Source: Vigna angularis (taxonomy: Eukaryota > Streptophyta > Magnoliopsida > Fabales > Fabaceae). From it: a stretch of 64,000 nucleotides of DNA. Under the pieces are notes generated by a model. That model saw only the letters and a program-made list of their open reading frames with translations. It ran no database searches and was not told where the DNA came from. The position numbers and the translations under genes were made by a program. The stretch lies in assembly GCF_016808095.1 (NCBI RefSeq), contig NC_068976.1:2624001-2688000 (forward strand). The letters are read 5' to 3'. Below, piece by piece: positions 24,401-37,480 of this stretch; position 1 is the stretch's first letter, and each line of letters opens with the position of its first letter.

Positions 24401-27372
24401 GTTCACAAAACTCAATATAAGTTTGTACTTTATTGGAATAAGAAGAAAAAGAAAGTATGTTCTTAAGAGTTTGGGAAAATGAGTGTTGCAATGGAGTGAA
24501 ATGAGAGAGTTATAGCGTGGTTGTATATTTACAGAAGATTTTTATATTTAAATTCTCTATTAAAGAATATTGTTTTTATCTGTTTGTTTGTGTAGGGTGT
24601 TTTCAAAATATATTAATTTTAATATTTTAAATTATACTTAAAAAGTTTAATATATCAAAATCAACGTATTTTAAGGATATATTTAAAATAAAATAAGATT
24701 TTTAAGTATTTTAAGATGAGATTGGGTGCAAAAATATATTTAAATACTGCTTAAGAGATTAGTATAGCATAAAAGCTCTAACTAGTTAATGAGAACAAAA
24801 TTAGATCAAATTTATGGAGTAATTTCAGGCCAAAATTCATAATATATATTGGTACGATTCTATGGAAAAGCTCTCGTAACTTTTACTTTTATATATTATT
24901 TGAAATAATACAAAAGTTAACATAAATTAAACTAAAATACATTAAATTATAATTTTTCAAACATATTGACTCTTAAACTATCTATAAAACTGTGAGCAGA
25001 GTTATCGTGTATACTACTAACTTACCAAAACTATCTTAATTAAATATAAGAAATTCTTCTTCTAATAATTATTTAAAATATTTATAAAATTTTTACAAAT
25101 AAATTTTCACTTTAACCTGTTACAGAACTTTCTTTATCATTATAATAAAATATTAAAAATATAAATAAGTGGGTCTCTCTAAATAAATCATTGTATATGA
25201 AGATCAGAAACAGATCCTTTCCTGCTTTTTCTCCCAATAAAGTCATTTTATGGTGTATTTTCTTGTTTACGTTATCTTAACATTGTTTAAGGCTTATAAT
25301 CCATTAAAACGTCTATTTCTTCGAACCATGGCACAAAGATGTCAGATTCTCAAGGTGTCTCCTTTGCATGCATTGGTGAAATCTCTTTTTCTTGTAAGAA
25401 ATAAAGTAAATATTTTGTCTTTTGTGTTGACTTGGAATTCGAAAAATATTTTAGAAAATCCAGTTGTGTTTTATTATCACTCTGTCAAGATCCTCTTGCG
25501 TTACTCCCCATATAACGTTCGTTTCCCACGAAAATAAATAAATAATATTTTATCTATAATTAAATTCTGAATTTCGAATTGATTAAAATATATTAACCAA
25601 GCTTAAATCATCACAGGTTGGATTGCATGGAACTGTGTTCATTTGCTAGATCAAATTTATCAAATGCTTTGATGATAATAAACATTATGTTCTCGTTCAA
25701 CAAGACACTCAATACCATTGCTCTTGTGAACATGATTTTAGTTAATAGATGACAAGATCAACCCTTATGAAATTTTGATAAAAAGCTAATTTTGTTCCAT
25801 TCACTAGAATCATTAAATGCAAACACATAATCAAGTTTTGACTTATTTTTTATTTGTCTATGGTATTAGAGATCAAATCTCAGCTGGTTAATGTTCTTTT
25901 CAAATCATGAATCAAGTATATTTAAGTCTATATTATAGATCAATTATGATAATGTTGTTAAAAGACTTAAATAACTTTTGTTAAAAAAACATAGGAATCA
26001 TAATATTTTTTTTTTAAATTTTTAACAGAAAGAACTAATTTTTAATTTTTTTTTCTCTCTCTTAAGGATTGATATTCTCTAAAGCAAAATTACAATCTTT
26101 TCACTCCTTACCTCTCTTTATTCAATTATAAACCAAAGTACACCTTGAAATATTTTATGAAGATAATAAGCTGACACTTAGTCTCCATTAAGAATTTCTT
26201 GAATAAGTAAAAGTGTAAATGTATGGTACTAGAAATATCGAAGCAGAAACACAATAAAGTCAAAACCCCCTTGTAGGTTTCTAAACACTACATGTAGGGT
26301 AATAAGCATTACAAGAGCAGCCATAGAAAAACCAGAGCAAACTATCTTGCTGAGAATGAGAAGATTTCACCCACAACATTCCTACATAGTTGATTAACAT
26401 AAGTAACCAATTTTGGTAAGACTAAGTAAAATAATATGCGTTTAAGAAGTGGAATTGTTGGTGTGTGAAAGAGGGTGGTGGACATGATTATGCAGAAGAA
26501 AAAGAGAGTGAAAAAGGTGGGGGTATGGTTGATTTTCCATTTAAAATATATTGTTGATGGCAGCCTTATAGTTTGTTCCTTCTCTTGTGTGATGTAAGGA
26601 TTCTATATCTGTGATTTCCTTCACACTAACACTAACAGACACTCATCTTCTGCTACAGTGGGCCCTCCATTTGTGATGCCTCCATATTCCTATTACCTAA
26701 AACCCTTGACCCACTCAGATTAGATTCTCATATCTTGTCATAATCAACTTACGATTTATCTACCCTCAATATTTCCAAATGCTCCTCTCGTACATACATA
26801 TATGTCAACTCCAACACCATGTGCACACACTCAAACAAACATCCACTTCTTTCTTCATTCTTAAGGCATTAGGGTTAATATTTTTCATTTTAATTATTGC
26901 CACTCATCATACCTACCACATACGTTGTCCAACCCAAAAAGGGTGCTAGAGAATAACCTTTCCTCCTCGCTTTTTTTTCTTCATCCAAACTATTCCCTCC
27001 TTTTCATTAACCAAAACCTCCCAATATAAGCTCATTTCAATTACATAAATGTTTTTCAATTGTAATTTCACATAGGACAAGTAAAAGACACCTTGTAGGT
27101 GCTCACTAAGTTCCCAATAATGTCTCGTTTTGTCCATTGTCGATTCTGTCATCTCAGACAACAAAAGCTCCAAATTATGCCTCGGATAAAACAACTGACC
27201 AAGTCTTATTCTGAGCCATTATTCATACTATACGACTTCAACTTATGATATACATGCCCAACAATTATTTTTTTCCCCTTTGGCGCTCGTAATTATTCGC
27301 TACACTGATCAAAGTTCGTAAATTTCTAAATATCACAATCTTTTGTGTTAGTGATGGGAGTTTGAATTATAT
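21415..27372. other. AT-rich intergenic region
   Basis: Six kilobases without a recognisable exon or transposon. Frames at 25250-25537 (+, 95 codons) and 26946-27194 (-, 82 codons) have no motif I recognise and no convincing promoter. A purine-rich region lies at 26450-26530. Confidence 0.35.
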
Positions 27373-28355
<983 letters not shown>

Positions 28356-29121
28356 TCCTCTTGATTTTTGTAACTCACCATCTACCGATTGCTTCTCTCG
28401 TATTCGGCTCAACAGTTCACTTTCTACTATTAAGCGACAACAGCTGATATTGTTCGGTTCTAACTCAACTTGTAGCTTCAAGTATCTAAAGCTCTCAATC
28501 AAATTCCATTCTCGGACCATCATTGCAGACACATGCACGGTCTTCCTGCTCAAGGCATCAGCTACTACATTAGCTTTTCCAGGATGGTAAAGTAAATCAA
28601 ATTCATAATCTTTTATGAATTCCATCCATCTTCTCTGCCTCATGTTTAGTTCCTTTTGATCAAAAAGATACTTCAAGCTCTTGTGATCACTAAACACCTG
28701 AAACTGAGCACCATATATAATGCCTCCAAACCTTCAAGGCAAAAACCACTACTGCCAACTCCAAATCATGCGTCGGATAATTCTTCTCATGAGTTTTAAG
28801 TTGCCTTGAAGCATACGCAACCACCTTCCCTTCTTGCATCAGTACACAACCCAATCCTTGGTAAGAGACATCACAGAAAACTTCAAAGGACTTACTCGTG
28901 TCTGGAATTACTAACACAGGAGCGCTCGTCAACCTTAGCTTTAACTCTTGGAAACTATCCTCACACCGATCGGTCCATGCAAAAGGTTGATCTTTCCTGG
29001 TCAACTGAGTTAACGGTGCTACTATCTTAGATAATCCTTCAATAAACCGCCTATAATAGCTCACTAATCCCACAAAACTCCTGATCTCAGTGACCGAATG
29101 AGGTTTCTCCCATTGAAGCAC
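28356..29121 (-). pseudogene. gypsy RNase H domain, frameshifted
   Basis: This is the continuation of the RT gene after an in-frame TAG (29122-29124). It starts with [20 protein letters not shown] and has the connection segment [15 protein letters not shown]. The RNase H part contains [17 protein letters not shown] and [16 protein letters not shown] (acidic D and E active-site positions). A frameshift near 28690-28697 moves the frame before [20 protein letters not shown] and [16 protein letters not shown]. The function would be removal of RNA from the RNA/DNA hybrid. The end is abrupt, at the junction with LTR sequence. Confidence 0.8.
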
Positions 29122-29124
29122 TTC

Positions 29125-30039
29125 CTACACCTTTGCAGGATCCACCGAAATACCGCCCGCTGAGATTACATGCCCTAAAAATTGCACCTCATCCATCCAA
29201 AAGTCACACTTGGACATTTTAGCATAAAGCTTCTTCTCTCTTAACACACCGAGCACCTTCCTGATGTGGTCCTCATGTTCTTCATGAGTTTTAGAATAAA
29301 TAAGAATGTCATCTATAAAGACGACAACAAATTTATCTAGGAATGGTCTGAAGATACGATTCATGTAATCCATGAATATAGCGGGAGCATTAGTAACACC
29401 GAACGACATTACTACATACTTATAATGGCCATACCGAGACCGAAAGGCTATCTTCTGCACATCTCCCTCCTTAACTAAAATCTGATGGTATCCAAACCTC
29501 AGATCTATCTTAGAAAACACAGTAGCCCCATATAATTGATCCAACAGATCATCAATCCTTGGTAAAGGGTACTTATTCTTAATTGTCAATTTGTTCAGCT
29601 GCCTATAATCTATATAGATCCGAGAATTACCATATTTCTTCTTAACTAGCAGCACAGGAGCACCCCATGGTGATACACTTGGCCGAATCAATTGTTTATC
29701 CATCAACTCTTCAATTTGCTTCTTCAGTTCAGCTAGCTCCGCTGGAGCCATTCTGTAAGGTGCTATAGATACTGGTTCTGCTCTTGACACCAAATCAATT
29801 GAGAATTCCACTTCTCTAGGAGGAGGCAAACTAGGTATATCTTCAGGAAAAATGTTCGGAAATTCATTTACGACCGAACGATCTATCCTCTGCTTACACT
29901 GCACCGATCGGTCCAAACTCTGCTCACCCTTTACCACTTCCAAATGAGATAGTATCAAGAAGCAACTAGCACCTTCCATTTTATCCTGCCTCAACTGACC
30001 GATTGCCAATGACTCATGTTGCTCTTCATCTGGAAACAA
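29125..30039 (-). pseudogene. gypsy reverse transcriptase
   Basis: A 304-codon open stretch with the RT palm order intact: [19 protein letters not shown], then [48 protein letters not shown] and the catalytic box [11 protein letters not shown], ending [19 protein letters not shown]. The FIDD aspartates and the first catalytic D (in KIDLR) are present. It is cut off from the protease by a TAG where the family has W (after GMD) and from RNase H by a TAG after AKV where Q is usual. It would copy element RNA into DNA. Confidence 0.9.
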
Positions 30040-30084
30040 TAATTTCTTCTCACCATAATCTATAAGAATGCGATTGGCAGCTAA

Positions 30085-30561
30085 CTAATCCATTCCCAAT
30101 ATTACCTCTAAACCTTGAAGAGGTAAGCAAATCAGGTTCACTTTGAACCGACGACCCTCAACCACTATTGGACATTTAGAACAATAAGTAGTCATCCTAA
30201 CCTTCCCAACTGCTGGGGTTGACACCACCAGATCAAACTGAAGCTCATCTACTAACAATCCCAACTTCTCAACACATTCCTTCGAGATAAAGGAATGTGT
30301 TGCCCCCGAATCAAAAAACACACAACAAGATATTCCATACAGCAAGCAAGAACTGATAATAAGATTACTTGAACTTGCTGCTTCTGTTCCTGTTAGTGCA
30401 TATACTCGACCAACAGCCTGAGCTCTTCCACCACCACCATCACCTCTTGGCTGAAACCTTCCTGCCTGTTGTGGTTGACCACTGGCTCTTCTTCCCAAAT
30501 TATAGTCTCTCTCATAGTGCCCTACACTTCTACAACGATTACACCATCTGCTACTATCCTT
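30085..30561 (-). pseudogene. gypsy aspartic protease and second zinc knuckle
   Basis: The retropepsin active site reads CCVFFDSGATHSFIS, with its D-S-G, followed by VEKLGL and a C-terminal LPLQGLEVILGMD. Upstream, just after a TAG at about 30562, there is a second knuckle-like CNRCRSVGHYERDY whose last cysteine is replaced by Y. The protease would cut the gag-pol polyprotein. Confidence 0.75.
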
Positions 30562-31560
30562 CTAAGGACAAACTGATTGATAGTGTGGACCCCCACAAGT
30601 AAAACACCTCACATTCACAGGAATGTTTTGCTGCCCGAACGGTACTATAGGTCTTGGAGACTGACCTCTATATCTTGAAGAAGAAGGTCGTGTGTAAGGA
30701 ATCTTCCTAGTACCGAGACCACTCCTGGAGGAAATTGATCCTCCAAGTTTCGTCTGTTGCCTTTGTTGTCTATCCAATTCCATCTTGGTCTTCTCTAAGA
30801 CCTTGGCTCTTTCCACCAAAGAGGGAAACTCCTTGATACATAAACCAGCAACCATCAACCTGAGATCCCCTCTCAATCCATTCTCAAACTTTCTACATTG
30901 TCATTCTTCATCCATGGCCAGCGTATGAAACCTCAACAAATGTTTGAACTTATCTACATATTTAGATACTGACATCCCTCCTTGAATCAATTCAAGAAAT
31001 TCCACCACCTTAGCAAACCGAACACTATCAGGGAAGTATTCGGCATAAAAGTTCATCTTGAAAATTTCCCAAGAGATGGGAGTATCGTTGCTTTCTAGTA
31101 GCATCCTCATGCTACTCCACTAGTGACTAGCTTCTCCCGTCAACATGTACTCAGAATATGCCAACCTATTGTCGTCCAGACACCTCTTGGCATTATAAAT
31201 TTGTTCCATATCTCGGAACCACTGATCTGCTTCATCTAGGCTGCACTTGCCATCAAACTTGGCCGGATGGTGTTGAAGAAAACTCTCAAGACTCCACTCT
31301 GGCTGGTAATTGGCAGAAAAAGTAGATGGTCCAGCTGTAGCTCTGTCGATCGCCATCAAGTCCACATATTGTCTCTAAGACACTTCAGCTAATAACCGAG
31401 CAGTTTCCAAATGTTGTAACGCAACAATATTCTGTAGAACTAATGCAACATTATGTTGTTGCATTGCGTGAGTACCGACTCCATCATCCGCATCAAATCC
31501 GATGTATGAGAATTCGCGGTTGGAGAAGAAGGAGGAGACCGAGATGCCATCTCTGATCAT
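30562..31560 (-). pseudogene. gypsy gag
   Basis: Gag begins at about 31560 (MIRDGISVSSFF) and is broken by stops near 31370, 31115 and 30900. Recognisable parts are the capsid-like stretch with PAKFDGKCSLDEADQWFRDM (about 31250), FKMNFYAEYFPDSVRFAK (about 31060), and a zinc knuckle CFTCGGPHYQSVC near 30565-30605. Gag would form the particle and bind RNA. Confidence 0.75.
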
Positions 31561-31680
31561 TCATAGAGAAAGAACCATCAGTCTAAACCAAGGAGACAAG
31601 GATATTTTCTAAAACTAACACTGAGTACACATCACAAGCATGACATACTCATAACCTACAGGATTCTAAGGAAAGAGCTA

Positions 31681-31691
31681 CTCTGATACCA
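31681..31691 (-). other. primer-binding site, initiator-Met tRNA type
   Basis: On the minus strand TGGTATCAGAG follows the 5' LTR end (TGTTACA at 31696) after four bases. It is the standard start of a plant iMet primer site. Confidence 0.85.
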
Positions 31692-31695
31692 TTAA

Positions 31696-33911
31696 TGTAA
31701 CATCCCAAAATATAGCATAATACTATATCATAGATTTATCACATATAATAATATGATAGATCAGTTCTTCAAGAGTTAGTAAAGTATTTAACATTATAGT
31801 TATCCAAAAATAACCATAAAACTAAAAACTTTACAGAGTAACATAAGTCTGATACAAAACATAGGAAACTAAACCGAACAGTTCTACAAACAAACTTATA
31901 CAATTCATTACATATCGAACGATTATACATCACACCGTATAAACCGATCGGTTTACAAAAGATGAGCTAAGCCTAAAGACTGAACGATCCTAACTAAGCT
32001 GCAGGATCCTCGCCTTCTAGCGCCTGTTCCACTGAACACTCATCGCCTTCTGCTCACATCCAAAGGATGATCATTGCAAGAGAAAAGACAATCGAACGAA
32101 CAATACAAGACAACACAAGAAAGTAGGGTAAGCTAATGTAATTTAATTATAAATACATCTATACATTTCATACAAGTTCGAACCATGCGAAACCGAACGT
32201 TACCTCATGCCAACAACGAATACAAATAATCACATACAAACCGAACACCACAATTCATATATATATAGAAGGAACACTATGACTTGACCATCCGGATTGT
32301 ATGAATATGTAGCTACAGTCGTCCTTGCACTTGTGGTAGTGTAACAGCTGACACCAATCAAGCTACTACCCAAGGTTAATCCCATAATACCTACCTTAGC
32401 ACCCTGAGGTGGTATGACCTCCTACTATTCTCACAAATGAAATATCTCTCTATGTGAGAATGATACTCATAGAATTACAGGATGAACGCCAGCTTAGCAT
32501 ATCCATATTCATACTTTACAATTCAATAACCATCCACGAGACATTCTGCCTTGGAATTCTCTTCCACAGTATTTGAACATCAAAATTCTCATATTTAACA
32601 TAAACAATCATTCATCAGTTATATTTTCATTCATAGAACAAAGAGAAAACCTGTGAACGTTGGAACCCGAACACCTTCACACTACCCAACCGAGAGGACC
32701 AAACGGTTCATAAGAGACAAAACAGAATAAATGACCGAACGCTATTATTGACCGACCACTATAGAAAACCAACTACTAGAAACTTAGCCTAAACCCGAAG
32801 AGCTTAATCCGAACACTCATAGCTCAAATCGAACTCTTAAAAGCTTAGACTGAATGCTTATACTAGACCGAGTACTTAGAGCGTACTGGATACTCTATCC
32901 AGACCGAACACTAGTTTAATATCAAAAAACTGTGATTAGACCGAACGATCATAAATAGATAACACCTCTAATAGACCGAACCGAGTTAATGACTGAGTAC
33001 GTGACACGACCGAACAGTCAACAAAACAAGATTCTGAATAACACTTCTTAGACCAAAACAAGATATTTTTTTTCTTAATTTCTAATCCTCCAAACTTGAT
33101 TCATAAGTTATTTTAAACCTTTTCCACTGAACCTATTTCACGCTGACCTCAACTCACATTTTCATATACTCTCTTTCCCAAACCAGAAATGACTGAACGT
33201 TCTATAGCAGGAAACTCCAAACCAGTTCACAGGTCTCGGCCAAACACAAAATTTGAATATAATTCAATCAAACATACCATTATTCATACATGCAAGTGTT
33301 CAAACATAAATTCCAAACACAGAAAAACATAATTAAATTACTAGCTTCCCTTACCTCGAATAAACCAGACACTTCCTAAGCTTCCACCGTTCAGACTAAC
33401 CAGCAAACAACTTCTAAGGCAACCTACTAAATTTCTGATCGGTGAAAAGGGACAAATTAGAGGATCAAAGACAGAAAACAGATTCAGAGAGATAAATGAT
33501 GAACACATGCAAGCTAAACAGTGCTTGCATGTATCAGAAAATATAGAACTTCAAAGAACGAATGAATTTACTTACCCACTTCACACAACAACTAGATTGA
33601 TGGAAAGGGAAACTCTTGCCACCAAGGAAGAACTCAGACACCGCCTAGATGATGATCAGAAGAAGGAGAAAGGGAGAATTTGTAGAGAGAAGAAGGAGAA
33701 TTGTAGAGAGAAGGAGGAGAAAACTCAGAAAGTTTGGAGAGAAGAGGTGCATACAGAAAGTGGCTCCACATTTTAAAAAATTTACTTATATACTACCGTA
33801 AAAAACCGATTGACCAATCAGCTACACACACCTGTCTTCTTCTTTCTGGATTTCTAAATCTTTACACGTATACCTGACTTTCACTCATTGCTGAATTTAA
33901 TGATCCTGACA
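31696..33911 (-). repeat. 5' LTR of the gypsy element (2.2 kb)
   Basis: In minus orientation it begins TGTCAGGATCATT at 33911 and ends ATGTTACA at 31696. A TATA-like TATATAAG near 33785-33792 (minus) is followed by a purine/pyrimidine-rich leader, fitting the U3/R boundary. It has many ACCGAACG words. The alternative outer edge TGATAATTGTC at 33918 cannot be excluded. The frame at 33507-33776 on + lies in the LTR leader and is not a gene. Confidence 0.75.
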
Positions 33912-34568
33912 ATTATCAGTGTGAGAACCTTGTTGTAAAAAGCTTTCCTAGCATTCGGTAAGCAAAGAGACATTCTGATCTTGGTAAGTATAACATACTT
34001 AAACTTATATCTAATTCAATCTCAATAAGATAAGATTTATCTCTATTTATATAGTATAATTTTGTTTTAGACATATTAATACGAGATATCATATACACTT
34101 TCTTACATAGAATATCGAATATTAAAATCGAGAAGAATTAATGATGATACGATAAACTCAAATATTAATTAACTCATAATTTTAATATCAAGATAAACTT
34201 ATGCTGGAATTAAACTTATGCTTAACTTAACTTCATTAAATCAAATTAATAAGATCATATTTATTTTCCATATATAATATTATTTTGTCTTATTTCTAAC
34301 AAATATGTTCCAACAAATTTATTATAATTTCAATTGACTTGTAATATATGAGTGTAAATTTAATTTTATAAACTACTTTGAGATTGTGTTAAACTTAAGC
34401 TTATTTCTATAAGATATTATTGTAACTTGTATTGACAAGGTTTATCAAACTAATGGTATTATTTGTTATCAGATCTCCTTTTAGTTGTTTGATGTGTTTG
34501 ACATGGTGAGATATGTGAAAGATTTTACATCAACAAAAAATTTAATGAAATTAATTATAACAACTATC

Positions 34569-34631
<63 letters not shown>

Positions 34632-35263
34632 GCATGTATTAAAAATAAGTTAGACTATATTTTTAGAACTATCCTATATTATTGAAGCGTTTGAATTTAA
34701 CCATAATCTGACAAATATGTTTTTAAGATAAAACGTCTTTTAAAAATAGTTCAACAATTTAAAAAAAAAACAATTCTGTAAATTTATTTTGTTCGCATAA
34801 ATTATGAATTATGTGGAATCCATTTTCACAGCTTAATTCAATTTTAATATGGTTATAACATTTTAACCCAGTCTTAACTTCACATGTCAATATGAACTTT
34901 TACATTTGATAGGAATAACTAAAATCGAACAAAAATAAATGAGAAAAACTCAAATAAAATGCCTTCAAATTTACCTATTGGTTGGTGACTCAATTGTGAA
35001 GAATTCTTTGAGAGTTTTCTTCTCTTTCTAAAGAATATGGAAGTGACGCATACTATATAATAATATTTGGGACTTTCTTTCTACACCTTCAAATTTTTCC
35101 AAATTTTTAAATTACCCTGAAACTTTTTTACCAGGATAAAAAAACAAAAAAAAATCTCTCTTTGTATTTATCTATCCATTTACTTTTTCTCACATTTTAT
35201 TTTCTTAAACCTAGCAGCAGGCTGAATCTTCACTCTTCCTGATGACAAATCCCTTAGTCATGG
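33912..35263. other. AT-rich intergenic DNA
   Basis: No gene recognised. It includes the (AT)n run at 34571-34626. The predicted frame across that run is an artefact. Confidence 0.4.
34571..34626. repeat. (AT)n microsatellite
   Basis: An uninterrupted AT dinucleotide run of about 56 bp. Confidence 0.95.
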
Positions 35264-35541
35264 CACTAGTGTAGTAAAGGGAAACGACCTCAGTTATTTT
35301 CGCTTATAGACACCGGTTTCGCAACCGAGGCATATAAAGACGAGATAAAAAGGGTAGACATTTTGCCTCGGTTCTGAACCGAGTCAAAAGGGTTCGAATT
35401 CTACCTCGGTTCACAGACAACCGAGGTAGTAGAGTTTTTTAATTTTTTTAATCTCAACTGAGATCATTTTTTGGTTTCTCGTTCTTTTATGGTTTCTCGT
35501 TCTCGTTCAGTTATGCAATCAAGTGGAAAAGGACACTAGAG

Positions 35542-35990
35542 TTGCTCTTCTTTGATGTTATGAAGAAGTTCCATAACATTGTTTCTGGTGATGACTACGT
35601 TTCAATAAAAAGTGGATGGGATGAGTATGGGATAAAATTTGCGAAAGACATATTTGTGAAAGGAATGAACCTAACAACCATGAAGTATGTGTTTCGGATG
35701 ACTGGCGCTTACAAATCAAACCCTGATCTAAACTATGATCCTAAAGCACTACCCAACATTACTAGGATAAATTACAGAGACGTTGTTGCAACACAGGTCA
35801 AGATGTCTACAAGACTCCATGGAATTTCTAACAACCCTTTCACAAATATTTGCATCTCCAATGTTACCATCCAATTCAATGAAAAACCAAAGAAGCATAA
35901 ATGGAATTGCACTGATGTTTCTGGAGTCACAAACAAGGTCACTCCTCCTCCTTGCGAATCATTGCCAGAGAAAGAGCAATCAGAAGCGGA
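35542..35990 (+). pseudogene. captured polygalacturonase (GH28) fragment
   Basis: An open frame (35542-36117) contains VSGDDYVSIKSGWDEYGIKF, then directly KDIFVKGMNLTTMKYVFRMT, YDPKALPNITRINYRD, ISNNPFTNICISNVTI and CTDVSGVTNKVTPPPCESL. This is the order of the C-terminal half of plant GH28 proteins that loosen cell-wall pectin. About 50 residues usually found between the GWDEYGI and KDIFVKG blocks are absent, including the later catalytic-site residues, with no stop or frameshift at the join. It lacks the N-terminal half. The frame then runs into unrelated sequence. It is a captured, rearranged copy and cannot be an active enzyme. Confidence 0.75.
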
Positions 35991-36177
35991 CGGAGGAGAC
36001 GAGAATGGAGGTTCAGAGAAACACTATCCGAACCAAAAACCAAAAACGCAGATCCATTTCACCATCTACCTGCAGAGAAACAGAACCAAAAACCAAAAAC
36101 CAAAAACGCAGATCTAGCGCCTAACCGCCACCACGCCACTACCGCATCCTCGCCGCTCCGTCATCGCAGTACCGTCG

Positions 36178-36310
36178 ATGCTCTCTCGCCTCACCGTCGC
36201 GGGCTCTCTCGCCGCACCGTCGCAGGCTCTCTCGCCGCACCGTCGCGGGCTCTCACCGCACCGTCGCAGGATCGCAGACTCTCTCACCGCACCGTCGCGA
36301 ACTCTCTCTT
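36178..36310. repeat. GC-rich 23-bp minisatellite in the CACTA element
   Basis: About five degenerate tandem copies of GCTCTCTCGCCGCACCGTCG plus a variable CGG/CAG. GC content is far above the flanks, which fits capture from a GC-rich gene 5' region followed by unit expansion. Confidence 0.75.
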
Positions 36311-36942
36311 CTTCATGGCCGTGGGCATCGTCCTGAGGTACGCCGCGGGGTCCTATAGTGGCCTCCACCTCTGAGCGCTAAAACCCTAAGAGCCGAGGTC
36401 GTTTTGGGGGATGCGGAGGGAGGAGAAGAGGGTGGTGAGGGAATGGTGGAGTTGAGGGAGAGGGGAGTGTTGAAGGGAAGGGTTGCAGGAGAGGAAGGAG
36501 GGGATGAGGGAAGAGGGAAACCGTACTTTTGGAATGGGGGAAATGAAAATACGAAATGGCTATATGCCTCGGTCCCTGCCTAAACTGAGGCATAACCGTG
36601 GTTTTGCACCGGTTCTGAATGAATCGAAGCCATAGGCTTTGTGCAGACTTCAAATTTCAGACTTGTCAGGTGAAAAGGTAGACTTTTAGGCATCGGTTTT
36701 ACTATCAATCGAGTTAATATTCCTTATATGTTTCGGGTCCCCTTAAACCGAGGCATATAAGTTCGCCTAAACTACAAAAATGCCACCAACTTCGGTTTTT
36801 CCTAAACCGAAGCCTATAGGACGAGTTAAAAAGCAACTTTTTTACTGGTGTGGTCAAGCACTTTCAAGAGAGTGGAAGCCATCCACGAAGATGACATCAA
36901 CTCTACCTTGTGGGCCACCTTTGGAGCATGGATTGAAGAGTA

Positions 36943-37480
36943 GTGTAGGAATTTAGGCCATTGTATTAGGCCATGTAGTGTAGGTTTGTTTAAGGTTTGT
37001 ATTAAGGCCTAAGTAGCATAGGATTTTCCTTAAAAGTTGGACATCCAAACCAAGTAGAAAGTGTGTGCCATGTTTCATGCTTCCATTGGAGATGATTTAC
37101 TTTTTAAAAGTTAGCCACATGGCACCTTAGGAGTGGAGATTTTTTGCTTTTAGTAGTGGCCACATGGCACTCTAGGAATTGAGATGATGGTGTTTTGTGA
37201 TTGGCCACATGTCCTCCCATCATTGGAGAGAATTTATGGACACTTGTCCACTCCTTAGAAGGCCCCATTTTTGGCCAATGAGAGCAAAGATGGGAGATCA
37301 TGCTTTTAGGGTTAGAAGGAGACACCCTTGGCCTATAAATAGAGGTGTCTCCACCTTTGTATTTCATCTTTAATGTTGAGTAATGTTATGCTGCCCATTT
37401 TTGGCCATACTACTCATCTTAGACTAAGACTAGAGCAACCCATGAGGCCCCTCTAGTCACCTTCCTCCTTGAGGTTGCCT
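36943..37480 (+). mobile_element. possible solo LTR
   Basis: A promoter-like CCTATAAATAGAGGTGTC lies at 37333-37350, downstream of repeated CCACATGGCAC words (about 37120-37200). Sequence begins near TGTAGGAATTTAGGCC. Layout resembles a plant LTR with U3 repeats and a TATA box, but no second copy or target duplication was found. Confidence 0.3.

Larger units (their letters stand above)
35264..36850. mobile_element. non-autonomous CACTA element carrying gene fragments
   Basis: The left end is CACTAGTGTAGTAAAGG; the right end, reverse-complemented, is CACCAGTAAAAAAG. It is flanked by the 3-bp duplication TGG (35261-35263 and 36851-36853), the size CACTA elements make. Subterminal regions on both sides hold inverted copies of an ACCGAGGCATA/CCTCGGTT motif (35315-35430 and 36565-36820), as expected for transposase-binding repeats. 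It encodes no transposase, so it would depend on one made elsewhere. Inside are a polygalacturonase fragment and a GC-rich segment with a minisatellite. Confidence 0.75.

Noticed and set aside
25250..25537. 95-codon plus-strand ORF in the intergenic region
   Set aside because: No motif or convincing start context. Length is within what AT-rich DNA gives by chance over six kilobases.
33507..33776. An 89-codon basic frame rich in Lys/Glu
   Set aside because: It lies inside the 5' LTR/leader of the gypsy element, antisense to it, and is purine-repeat driven.
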